The notes under the pieces were generated by a model. That model made no database searches. It saw only the letters and a list, made by a program, of their open reading frames with translations, and was not told the origin of the DNA. From NCBI RefSeq assembly GCF_001905725.1, contig NZ_LIWB01000012.1:124001-188000 (forward strand): a DNA stretch of 64,000 nt, in the 5' to 3' direction. This DNA is from Streptomyces sp. CB02400 (GTDB taxonomy: Bacteria; Actinomycetota; Actinomycetes; Streptomycetales; Streptomycetaceae). The first letter of the stretch is position 1, and every line of letters begins with the position of its first letter. This document shows positions 44,812 through 52,630 of this stretch, piece after piece. The position numbers and the translations under genes were made by a program.

Positions 44812-44969
44812 GGGCTGCACCTCGGATGCGAGGGTGAACGCCCGGAGGACCGCCGTCCGCGGCTGCTTCCGGCGTTCGTCGGGGAGGGCACCCCGGAGTA
44901 TCCCCGGTCCGGCCGCCGAAACGCGCGGGAGAGTGTTTCACCGGCGCAGCGCAGGAGACACACCACCCC

Positions 44970-46112
44970 GTGCACTCACCGTCCTCGGTACCCCGCCGCT
45001 ACGCGCCGGCGGACGGCAGGCTGCGACTGCTGATCGTCAGCGCGAGCATGGGAGCCGGCCACGACACGGTGGCCCGCGAACTCGCCCGCCGAGCCCGGGA
45101 AGAAGGCCATGACGCGCAGGTCGTGGACCTCCTGCGGCTGCTCCCGCACGGCCTGGGAACCGGGCTGCGCCGCTTCTACCAGTCGTCGGTGCGCCACTAT
45201 CCCTGGATGTACGCGGGCCTCTACCGGGCGCTGCTGCGCCCCGGCCCGCGGCACCGCCCCAGCGGCATCCCCCTCGCCCGGCTGGCGGGCCGCCGCCTGA
45301 CGGACCTCACGGAGCGCACGGGCGCCGACGTGGTGGTCCCCGTCTTCCATCTGGCCGCTCAGCTGACCGGTCATCTGAGGGCCCGCGGGCGGCTGCGGCC
45401 CCCGAGCGCCGTCCTCGTGATCGACTTCGCCGTCCACCGGCAGTGGCTCCACCCCGGCAACGACCTGTACCTCTGCCTCACCGACGACGCCGCGCGGGAC
45501 GTGGGCCGGCGCATCGCGGTGCCCGTCGAGACGGCCGGACCGGTCGTGGCACCCGGCTTCTTCGCGCCGGCCGCCGGAGCGGCGGAATGGCGGCGGCGCT
45601 TCGAGCGGTACGCCCCCGGACGCCCGCCCGTCGTCCTGTCCGCCGGTGCCTGGGGCGCGGCCTCGGAGCTGGACGGGACCGCCCGGCTGCTCGCCGCCGC
45701 CGGTTTCCTCCCGGTCGTGCTGTGCGGCCGCAACGAACGCCTGCGGGCCCGCCTGGCCGGGCTGCCGGGCACGCTCGTACCGGACTGGGTCACCGACATG
45801 CCCGGCCTGCTGCGGGCGGCCCGCGTCCTGGTCGACAACGCCGCCGGCCAGACCGCCGTACAGGCACTGGCCTGCGGGCTGCCCGTGGTGGGCTACCGTC
45901 CGCTGCCCGGCCACGGCGCGGAGGGCGTACGCCGGATGGCGGCGCTCGGCGTCTCGGAGACCGCCGCGGACACCGCCGCCCTGCTGCGCGCGCTGCGGCG
46001 GCTGTCGGCGGACGGCCCGTACCGGGAGCACCGGATCGACCGCGGGCGACAGCTCTTCCGGGGAGACGTAATGGCCCGGGTGACCGCACTCGCCGGCCTG
46101 ACCTTCGAGTGA
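44970..46112 (+). CDS. MGDG synthase-like glycosyltransferase (GT28 type)
   Basis: A 380-residue cytoplasmic or peripheral membrane glycosyltransferase. It has the N-terminal acceptor motif IVSASMGAGHDTVARELA (about residues 20-38), shared with monogalactosyldiacylglycerol synthase and MurG, and the nucleotide-sugar site VDNAAGQTAVQALACGLPVV near the C-terminus. It probably adds a hexose to diacylglycerol or another lipid. GTG 44970 is the start, with AGGAGA upstream. Neighbours (deacetylase, transporter, SDR fold, YihY) suggest an envelope lipid or polysaccharide module. Confidence 0.85.
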   Translation: MHSPSSVPRRYAPADGRLRLLIVSASMGAGHDTVARELARRAREEGHDAQVVDLLRLLPHGLGTGLRRFYQSSVRHYPWMYAGLYRALLRPGPRHRPSGIPLARLAGRRLTDLTERTGADVVVPVFHLAAQLTGHLRARGRLRPPSAVLVIDFAVHRQWLHPGNDLYLCLTDDAARDVGRRIAVPVETAGPVVAPGFFAPAAGAAEWRRRFERYAPGRPPVVLSAGAWGAASELDGTARLLAAAGFLPVVLCGRNERLRARLAGLPGTLVPDWVTDMPGLLRAARVLVDNAAGQTAVQALACGLPVVGYRPLPGHGAEGVRRMAALGVSETAADTAALLRALRRLSADGPYREHRIDRGRQLFRGDVMARVTALAGLTFE

Positions 46113-46120
46113 CCGGGCGC

Positions 46121-46996
46121 TCATGGCCCATGCCGGTCGTCACCGGCCGGCTCGGTGCCGGGCGGCGGGGGCAGGTCCCCGGTGAACCGGTGCCCGTGGT
46201 GGTGGAGGAGCCAGCGGCCGAACAGGGCGCCGCCGAAGATGACGAACCCCACGCCGATGAGCCAGGACTCGACGGTGAGGACGACACCGACGGTGCCGTA
46301 GCTGATCGCGTTGTCGATGATCAGCGGGGAGAAGACGAAGTAGGAGAAGCCCCGCAGACCGATCAGGCCCGCCATGGTGGCGATCGCGCCCGGCAGCAGA
46401 TGCCACCGGCCGATCTGGCCGCCCAGCAGGAAGTGCTGCCCCCACCAGAAGAACAGCACGCCGGTCGCCAGCGAGAGGGCGATCCGTTCCGGCCCGTGCA
46501 GGGCCTCGCGGGTCAGCACCTCCTGGTAGAGGTACGCGGTCAGGACGCACAGCCAGGTCGCCTGGCGCCAGATGCGGTGCCACGGCCCCGGCGACAGGTT
46601 CCACATCCGCTCGTAGCCGTTCTGGACGCTCCCGCCGAACGGGATGCCGAACGCGGCGAGCGCCAGCGCACCCCACAGGCTGGTGGTGCCGATCACCTCG
46701 CGCGGCGGGCTGATGATCTCCGTGAGGAGGCGCGCGGACCGGCCGGACAGTCCCATGCCGTCCGCCAGCCAGGCCGCGAAGCCGCCCCGTCCGAGCGGAT
46801 CGGCGGCGGCGATCACGATGAGCAGGGGCGCCAGCGTGACCAGCGCCAGCGTGGCGAAACCCATGGCCCTGTGCATCAGTTCGATGTCACGGCCGCGCCG
46901 CATCAGGGTGTGGGCGCCCAGCCACTCCCACCCGTGCCGGAGCGCGCGCAGGCCACGCCTCACGGTGCGCTCCTTCGTCGGCTTGCGTACACGCAC
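46121..46996 (-). CDS. YihY/BrkB family membrane protein
   Basis: A 291-residue membrane protein with six hydrophobic helices in the YihY pattern (FATLALVTLAPLLIVIAA, LWGALALAAFGIPFGGSV, GVLFFWWGQHFLLGG). The function of the family is unknown; older labels as ribonuclease BN are wrong. GTG 46996 is chosen because GAGGGG (on the sigma gene end) stands upstream and the sigma stop lies 5 bp before it, indicating translational coupling to the sigma factor gene. Confidence 0.82.
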   Translation of the reverse strand: MRVRKPTKERTVRRGLRALRHGWEWLGAHTLMRRGRDIELMHRAMGFATLALVTLAPLLIVIAAADPLGRGGFAAWLADGMGLSGRSARLLTEIISPPREVIGTTSLWGALALAAFGIPFGGSVQNGYERMWNLSPGPWHRIWRQATWLCVLTAYLYQEVLTREALHGPERIALSLATGVLFFWWGQHFLLGGQIGRWHLLPGAIATMAGLIGLRGFSYFVFSPLIIDNAISYGTVGVVLTVESWLIGVGFVIFGGALFGRWLLHHHGHRFTGDLPPPPGTEPAGDDRHGP

Positions 46997-47001
46997 CTGT
47001 G

Positions 47002-48174
47002 TCACCCCTCGGCGGGCGGGACAAACCCGGTCGGGGAAGGTGCCCTCTCCTTTTGCGCGCGGCGGGCAGGAGGGGGCCGGGCCCTCGCGGTCTGCGGCAC
47101 GGCCCCGGCGCACGTCCGCCGCCGCGAGCCCGCGCGCCGCCGCCGGACCGGGTGCCCGTGACCGCGCCGGGGTCCTGTACCGGCCGCGGCACGCGGGGCC
47201 GGGCCGGCCGGTCGTGTCCGGGGTGCGGGACCGGCCGCCGGGGGTGCCGGACCGGCGGCTCCCACGGGACATACCGGCTCCTCCGCGGCACGGCGGCCGT
47301 ACGGGGTGCGCGCCGGCCGGGCCGCCCGCCCGGCGGCCGGCCCCCGTGCCGCCTCGCCGGCTCCCGCGCACGGCTCGTCCGCCAGGAGCGCCTCGCGGAG
47401 CCGGTCGAAGCAGCGCCGCAGAATGCGCGAGACCTGCATCTGGGAGACGCCGATGGCGTCCGCGATCTGCTGCTGGGTGTACTCCCGGTAGAAGCGCAGG
47501 TAGAGCACGCGGCGGTCGCACTCCGGCAGTCGCTTCACCAGGGCGGTCAGGGACACGGTGTCGACCACCCGGCCGAGCGCCGGGTCCTCCGCGCCGACCA
47601 GACAGGCGAGCGGGATCTCCTGGTCGTGCCCGGCGGGCTCGTCGAGGGAACGCGCACGGCACGCGTGCACCGCCCGCAGCGCGGACAGCACGCGGTCCTG
47701 TCCGAGCCCGGTGTGCCCGGCGATCTGCTCCGGGGTGGGCGAGTGGCCGCCGAGCCGCTGTTCGAGCTCCTCGACGGCCTGGAGGATCCGGCCGCTCGCC
47801 TCCTGCAGGGGGCGGGGCAGCCGTACGGTGGCCGTACGGTCGCGCAGATGCCGCCGGAGCTCACCGGTGACCTTGGGGACCGCGTACGACAGGAAGGCGT
47901 GGCCCAGGGCGGGGTCGTAGCCGTCGACGGCCTTGATCAGCCCCAGGGACGCGACCTGTACGAGATCGTCGAACTCCTCCCCGTGGCGCTGGAAGCGGCG
48001 CGTGACACGCCGCGCCATCGGCAGCAGCAGGCGGATGACGTGCTCCCGGAGGGCGGCCCGCCGCAGTCCCGGCGGGTGCTCCGAGAGCTCGCGCAGCAGT
48101 GAGTCGAGCTGCTCCGAGGACGGCTCCGGTACGGCGTCGCGTGTCCGGATCACGTCGGCGGCTGAGGGGGACAT
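47002..48174 (-). CDS. SigB/SigF-family RNA polymerase sigma factor with long C-terminal tail
   Basis: A 390-residue group 3 sigma factor. Region 2 (EEFDDLVQVASLGLIKAVDG, about 66-85) and region 4 (TQQQIADAIGVSQMQVSRIL, about 233-252) are of the Streptomyces SigB/SigF/SigG type that controls osmotic, oxidative or sporulation genes. Residues from about 266 to 390 form an extra Pro/Ala/Arg-rich tail not found in typical members, which end near 265-285. The tail stays in frame to a TGA that couples to the YihY GTG, so it is likely translated. Such factors are held by anti-sigma/antagonist switches that SpoIIE phosphatases, three of which are in this window, can flip. GAGAGG precedes ATG 48174. 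Confidence 0.88.
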   Translation of the reverse strand: MSPSAADVIRTRDAVPEPSSEQLDSLLRELSEHPPGLRRAALREHVIRLLLPMARRVTRRFQRHGEEFDDLVQVASLGLIKAVDGYDPALGHAFLSYAVPKVTGELRRHLRDRTATVRLPRPLQEASGRILQAVEELEQRLGGHSPTPEQIAGHTGLGQDRVLSALRAVHACRARSLDEPAGHDQEIPLACLVGAEDPALGRVVDTVSLTALVKRLPECDRRVLYLRFYREYTQQQIADAIGVSQMQVSRILRRCFDRLREALLADEPCAGAGEAARGPAAGRAARPARTPYGRRAAEEPVCPVGAAGPAPPAAGPAPRTRPAGPAPRAAAGTGPRRGHGHPVRRRRAGSRRRTCAGAVPQTARARPPPARRAQKERAPSPTGFVPPAEG

Positions 48175-48545
48175 GGGCCTCTCGGGGGTGTGACTCCGCT
48201 GTGGACGGCGTTCGGGCGCGACAGCCGCTCCGCGCGGGGAGCGGTGTGCGCGCCAGTCTCGAAGTCACCCTTCGGCCGGGCCCCGAAACACGGCCTGAGC
48301 CGCGTGCGGGATCCCTGTCCGTCCCGCGAGTGACGTCAGGCGCCGGCGGGTTGCGCTCCGGGCCGGCACGTGTCGCCCGGCCGGGACACCGGGGCCGTGC
48401 GGTACGGGGCGACGGCGGTGAGCGTCGGCCGGGCGCGCCGCTGCCGGCCGGTGGCCTGCCCCGCCCGGGGTGACGCCTCGTACACCTTCACCTTGCGGAG
48501 GAACGCGGGGGACCGTACGGCGTCATCGCGTCGCGCATCACCGGC

Positions 48546-48752
48546 CCATCTGCTGGTCGCGGCCAGGGAGAACAGATGGGGCCGTCCCTGGTCCGACAGC
48601 CGCAGCGCACGGGCGACGCCCCGGAGCACCTGGCGCGAGGGGTGCCGTCCGCGGGCCTGCTCCGGACGGCTGCGGTGGTCCGCCGGGATGCGGGTGAGCT
48701 GAGCGACCTCCTCCCGCCGCAGCCCCACGTCCTCCGGCCGGATCCACTCTCT
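48546..48752 (-). pseudogene. Eroded XRE-family regulator
   Basis: In one minus-strand frame the segment reads RPEDVGLRREEVAQLTRIP, EQARGRHPSRQVLRGVARAL and RLSDQGRPHLFSLAA. This is the unmistakable N-terminal helix-turn-helix of MmyB-type XRE regulators. The stretch between PEDVGL and RREEV lacks about ten residues usually present, the key DYYTRLEQ is ADHRSRPEQ, there is no start codon with a ribosome binding site, and the ligand-binding half is missing. It is a decayed regulator beside the hydrolase gene. The rest of 48175-48956 holds only the operator and promoter described separately. Confidence 0.65.
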
Positions 48753-48824
48753 CCCGCGCGGCGGATCCGTGCGCCGTCCGCCCCGGGGCCCAACTGCTGT
48801 ACCCGGCAACCTTCCTGGCACCGT

Positions 48825-48875
48825 TTGACAAAACGGAACGATGCTCCGGATGATAAGCGGAGCGGCGTTCCGTTT
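48825..48875 (+). promoter_or_regulatory. Promoter with operator matching the TetR site at 18043
   Basis: TTGACA (48825-48830) and GATGAT (48849-48854) make a promoter with 18-base spacing. An inverted repeat with arms 48831-48848 (AAACGGAACGATGCTCCG) and 48858-48875 covers it. The arms match those at 18043-18086 at 30 of 36 positions, with identical AAACGGAAC outer ends. The regulator of the aldo/keto reductase may therefore also repress this promoter. Confidence 0.65.
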
Positions 48876-48956
48876 CACTTCGGCGCGCCTGACCGTCCGC
48901 CTGCCGCCGTCCGATCGGGCCGGCACCGGGACGGACCACAGAAGGGAACCCTCGCC

Positions 48957-49931
48957 ATGAGCCCGACCCTCGACACGACCACCGACCCCGCCACCGCCTC
49001 CGGTGCACCCGCCCCCGTGCTGTCGTACGGCCCGGTCGTCCTGTCCGTGCCCGGACGACCCGTGGACCTCCAGGTCCGGGTGTCCGCGCCCGCGACCGGC
49101 ACCGGCCTGCCCGTCATCCTGCTCTCCCACGGGCACGGGGGATCGAACAACCTCTCCTCGCTGAACGGGTACGCGCCCCTCGCCGACCTCTGGGCGGCAG
49201 CCGGGTTCGTCGTCGTCCAGCCCACGCACCTCTCCTCCCGCACGCTGAGCCGGCAACTCGCCGGCGCTCCCGGAGCCCCGTTCTTCTGGCGCTCGCGCGC
49301 CGAGGACATGAGTCACATCCTCGACCGCCTCGACGAGATCGAAAGCGCCGTGCCGCGGCTCGCCGGGCGCGTCGACCGGGACAGGATCGCGGTCGCCGGA
49401 CACTCCCTCGGCGGCCACACCGCCGCTCTCCTGCTGGGCGCCCGGATCACCGACCCCGGCGACGGGGACGAGGTGAACCTGGCCGACCCACGGATCAGGA
49501 CGGGTGTGCTGCTGGCCGCGCCGGGCCGGGGCGGCGACATCCTGAACGGATGGATGGCCGAACAGGTGCCGTTCTTCCACACCACCGACTTCTCCACGAT
49601 GACCCCGCCCGTCCTGGTCGTCGCCGGCGACAAGGACGACTCCCGGCACTTCACCGACGTCGGCCCCGACTGGCACGCCGACCCCTACCGACTCGCCCCC
49701 GCGCCCAAGACCCTGCTCACCCTGTTCGACGCCGAGCACCTGCTCGGCGGGATCTCCGGATACGACGCCGCGGAGACCACCGACGAGAGCCCCGACCGCG
49801 TCGCAGCGCTCGCCCGCATCACTTCGGCCTACCTCTGTGCCCAGTTCCGGTGCGGCACCCACGACTGGCGAGAGGAGTGCGAAACGCTGATGTCGGGGAA
49901 CACCCCGGTCGGACGAGTCGAGTTCAAGTAG
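48957..49931 (+). CDS. Alpha/beta hydrolase, chlorophyllase/PET hydrolase-like fold
   Basis: A 324-residue hydrolase with nucleophile elbow VAGHSLGGHTA (Ser near residue 145), oxyanion region LLSHGHGGSNNL, the acid in VVAGDKDDS, and the His in DAEHLLGG. No signal peptide, so it acts in the cytoplasm, probably on an ester. AAGGGA precedes ATG 48957. The promoter lies under a strong TetR-type operator, and an eroded XRE gene is divergent from it. The substrate is unknown. Confidence 0.82.
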   Translation: MSPTLDTTTDPATASGAPAPVLSYGPVVLSVPGRPVDLQVRVSAPATGTGLPVILLSHGHGGSNNLSSLNGYAPLADLWAAAGFVVVQPTHLSSRTLSRQLAGAPGAPFFWRSRAEDMSHILDRLDEIESAVPRLAGRVDRDRIAVAGHSLGGHTAALLLGARITDPGDGDEVNLADPRIRTGVLLAAPGRGGDILNGWMAEQVPFFHTTDFSTMTPPVLVVAGDKDDSRHFTDVGPDWHADPYRLAPAPKTLLTLFDAEHLLGGISGYDAAETTDESPDRVAALARITSAYLCAQFRCGTHDWREECETLMSGNTPVGRVEFK

Positions 49932-49986
49932 CCCCGTCCCTCGACGAGCACCACGCCACACGCCGGGCGGACGTGGGGAGTCGCTC

Positions 49987-50133
49987 ATGAGCCGAGTCCT
50001 CGACCTCCAAGTCGCCTCCGACGCTTGCCGGTTGAACCGGCTCGAAACGATGAGGTCTCCCCACGCCCCGGCAGGGATCCGGGAGCCGGGCACGGTCACC
50101 GCCGCGTGGCTCGATCCGGACAATCATCGATGA
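49987..50133 (+). CDS. Possible small ORF, 48 residues
   Basis: An ATG at 49987 with GGGGAG 6 bases upstream opens a 48-codon frame (MSRVLDLQVASDACRLN...) that ends just before the promoter of the four-gene operon. I do not recognise it. A leader-type or orphan small protein is possible, as is chance. The remaining 49932-50226 holds only that promoter. Confidence 0.25.
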   Translation: MSRVLDLQVASDACRLNRLETMRSPHAPAGIREPGTVTAAWLDPDNHR

Positions 50134-50141
50134 CGCGAGGT

Positions 50142-50180
50142 CAACGATCGTTGCCGCCGGGCGTGTTCATCGCGTATGGT
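50142..50180 (+). promoter_or_regulatory. Promoter and palindrome of the HTH-HExxH operon
   Basis: TTGCCG (50151-50156) and TATGGT (50175-50180) are 18 bases apart. A perfect 12-base palindrome, CAACGATCGTTG (50142-50153), overlaps the -35 element, as expected for autoregulation by the HTH protein encoded first in the operon. Confidence 0.55.
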
Positions 50181-50226
50181 CCCGCGGACAACACCAGGTG
50201 CTGGTACCCGACTTGGGAGTGCGACG

Positions 50227-50835
50227 GTGGCATCACCCCCTCCTCTCGCCGAAACCCTGCGGCGCCTCGACGCGGCCGTGCAGGAGAAGGGCATCCGTCC
50301 GGACCCGCTGGACGTGGCCGAACTGGCCGCCAGGACGGCTCTGCCGGCGTCCACGGTCCGCACCTTGCTCCGGGGCGGCGCACCACCGGACGACTCCGTC
50401 AACGACCGGGTCCGGGCACGGATCGCGGCGCTCGCCCAAGCCAGTATGACCACGACCGGCACACGCATGTCCGACCTGGCTTCGGACATCTCCCAGCGGC
50501 TGGGCGTGTCCGGGTACTGGGCCCGTCAGGTCTGTGACGGCAAGAAGATGCCCAGCGTCGAACTCCTCCACGGGCTCGTCGAGTACTTCGGCGTGGAGGA
50601 GGGAGAGGCGTTCTTCACCGCACCGGCCGCCGACGCGCTCAACCGCGCCCTGCTCCCCCTCCTGCACAGGCTCGAACATCCCGAGAGCGATCCGGTGCTG
50701 GCCCTGATGGACCGTTACGGAGTGAACTCCGCCGACCTGCGCATGCACGGTTCCCTGACCCGCGAGCAGTTGGAGCGTCTCCTCGAAGGAGTCCTCCGGT
50801 CCGTCGTGCCTCCGGAAGGAGCTCGCGACCAGTGA
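50227..50835 (+). CDS. Helix-turn-helix regulator, first gene of a four-gene operon
   Basis: A 202-residue protein with two helix-turn-helix-like segments: DVAELAARTALPASTVRTLL (about 27-46) and an XRE-like LASDISQRLGVSGYWARQVC (about 82-101). The second ends in GKKMPSVELLHGLVEYFGV. GTG 50227 has GGAG upstream. It overlaps the HExxH gene by 4 bp (GTGA). The pairing of an XRE-type protein with an ImmA/IrrE-like protease usually means the protease cleaves the regulator on a signal. It probably binds the palindrome at its own promoter. Confidence 0.82.
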   Translation: MASPPPLAETLRRLDAAVQEKGIRPDPLDVAELAARTALPASTVRTLLRGGAPPDDSVNDRVRARIAALAQASMTTTGTRMSDLASDISQRLGVSGYWARQVCDGKKMPSVELLHGLVEYFGVEEGEAFFTAPAADALNRALLPLLHRLEHPESDPVLALMDRYGVNSADLRMHGSLTREQLERLLEGVLRSVVPPEGARDQ

Positions 50836-51443
50836 GCACCAAGGCGATGAAGACCTTACTCACCGTCCTGGGCCGTCAGGCAGCGGGAACCGTCGAACGG
50901 CCGGCCGAGCCGCAGGAGGTCATGGAGGCGTTCTGCAAGGCCATGAGCGTACGGACCGGTCAGCCGATCCACCTCCTGTTCCGGGCGTTCCCGCCGGACA
51001 TCCCCGTCTCCGGAATGCGACTGGACTGCGGGGACCACTCCATCATCGTCGTGGAGGAACACACCGTCCCCGAGGCCCAGTTGGTCATCCTCGGTCATGA
51101 GCTGTGGCACGAGGAGCAGGGCGACTGCGGACACCACGTCGCGGGAATGCCGGCAGCCGCCCGCGCGCTGCCCGCAGAACAGGTCACGGAGGCGATCGAG
51201 CGGGCCGTCGAACAGATCCTCACCGCGCACGAGGTACCCCGCGACGCGCTCCTCGCCGTCGCGGCCCGTGCCGAGTCGATGGACGACCACGAGGCGGACG
51301 CCGAGACGTTCGGGCTGCTCTTCGGCCGAGAGGTCCGCACCTGGATGAAAGGCCGCTACGCGCGGGGCCCGGTCAGCGCGGACACCGTGGAAGGCCGTAT
51401 CAACCTGTCCCTGAGCAACCGCGGCGGGCACATCCTGTCATGA
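50832..51443 (+). CDS. ImmA/IrrE-like HExxH metalloprotease
   Basis: A 203-residue protein with a zinc protease helix LVILGHELWHEEQ (His89, Glu90, His93) and a downstream acidic helix DDHEADAETFG (Glu154/Glu158) that offers the third zinc ligand, as in ImmA/IrrE proteins. Database names of the type toxin component are common for this family but not supported by mechanism. It probably cleaves the HTH partner in response to a signal. GTG start, 4-bp overlaps on both sides, so strict co-translation. Confidence 0.82.
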   Translation: MSTKAMKTLLTVLGRQAAGTVERPAEPQEVMEAFCKAMSVRTGQPIHLLFRAFPPDIPVSGMRLDCGDHSIIVVEEHTVPEAQLVILGHELWHEEQGDCGHHVAGMPAAARALPAEQVTEAIERAVEQILTAHEVPRDALLAVAARAESMDDHEADAETFGLLFGREVRTWMKGRYARGPVSADTVEGRINLSLSNRGGHILS

Positions 51444-52630
51444 GCCCCTCCTTCCACGTCCCGTACATCCTGCCCACGGTGCTCCTGGCGCTGGCCCTCG
51501 TACTGAAACTCCCCACGTTCCTGCGGGCCTCGCGCGACCCCGACGTCAGGGCGACCACCCTCCTGCTGACCTGGGCCACCGCCGTCCTCGTCGTGATCAC
51601 CCCGGTCAACATAGAACGGCTCAACGTCCTCACGGGCATACCGAACATCGCCGCACCCTGGGCCTACTCCTTCCTCACCGCGTTCTGCGCGACCGGCCTG
51701 ACCATGATCATGCGCTGGCGGGAGGAACCGTCGGAAAGGCGCCGGCGCAGAATCCGCCGCATCTACTGGCTCTACGCGGGCGTCGTCGCCGTCCTGTGGC
51801 TGACGTTCTTCCTGGCGGACGTCCCGACGCCGCGCATCTACGACTTGGACACCTACTACGCCGGCACCCCCTGGATGCGCGAACACATCCTCCTCTACAT
51901 CGCCGCGCACATGGTGTCGTCCCTCGTGGCGGCCTCCATGCTCTGGAAGTGGTTCCCCGAAGTCGCCGACCGCTGGCTGAAGGCGGGGGTGGTCTTCCTG
52001 CAACTCGGCTTTGCGTCGGGACTCGTCTTCGACGTGGCGAAGACGGCCGCGATCGGCGCCCGCTGGTCGGGACACGACTGGGACGTGCTCAGCACCCAGG
52101 CCGCGCCCCCTTTCGCACTGATGGAAGCCGCCCTCGTCGCACTCGGCTTCATCGTGCCGCAAGCCGGACCGTTCCTGCAGAAATGGATCCGGGACCAGCG
52201 CGAATACCGCCGGCTCGGCCCGCTGTGGCGCGCGCTCCGCGTCCTCACCCCGGCGGCGGCCGAAGCACGCTTCGGGCCGTGGACCCCTCTCGACCTGCGC
52301 CTCATGCAGCGCCAGCAGCGGGTCCACGACGCCCTGCGCGTGCTCGACCCCTACTTCGACCCGGTCCTTCACCGGCGGGCCCGCGAGGCCGCGCGAGCCG
52401 GGCACGACACCCCGGAGGCGGACGGTATCGCCGGAGCCATCACGATCAGCGCCGCCATCAGCGCTTACCAGCGGGGCGGACCTCCCGCCGCGCACTCCCG
52501 GGAGCCGCGGGGAGGCGCGGCCGTGAGCGACCGCATCGAAGCGATCGCATCGGCCCTGCACCACCCTCACCTCCTCGAAGACGTCCGCCGACGCATGGCC
52601 AGCACAGGAAGCGCGCACCACCATGGCTGA
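51440..52630 (+). CDS. MAB_1171c family membrane protein (DUF6545-like)
   Basis: A 396-residue protein. Residues 1-240 hold about seven hydrophobic helices (for example YILPTVLLALALVLKLPTFL and MREHILLYIAAHMVSSLVAA). The remainder is a soluble cytoplasmic domain rich in Arg and Ala (WRALRVLTPAAAEARFGPW onwards). The label putative transporter exists for the family but no transport motif is visible, and a sensor with a cytoplasmic output domain is equally possible. It overlaps the protease gene by 4 bp and the FAD enzyme gene by 8 bp. Confidence 0.82.
   Translation: MSPSFHVPYILPTVLLALALVLKLPTFLRASRDPDVRATTLLLTWATAVLVVITPVNIERLNVLTGIPNIAAPWAYSFLTAFCATGLTMIMRWREEPSERRRRRIRRIYWLYAGVVAVLWLTFFLADVPTPRIYDLDTYYAGTPWMREHILLYIAAHMVSSLVAASMLWKWFPEVADRWLKAGVVFLQLGFASGLVFDVAKTAAIGARWSGHDWDVLSTQAAPPFALMEAALVALGFIVPQAGPFLQKWIRDQREYRRLGPLWRALRVLTPAAAEARFGPWTPLDLRLMQRQQRVHDALRVLDPYFDPVLHRRAREAARAGHDTPEADGIAGAITISAAISAYQRGGPPAAHSREPRGGAAVSDRIEAIASALHHPHLLEDVRRRMASTGSAHHHG

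Noticed and set aside
50832..51443. Toxin-antitoxin interpretation of the HTH/HExxH pair
   Set aside because: The HExxH protein is ImmA/IrrE-like with zinc ligands; nothing shows toxicity, and the operon includes a membrane protein and flavoenzyme.
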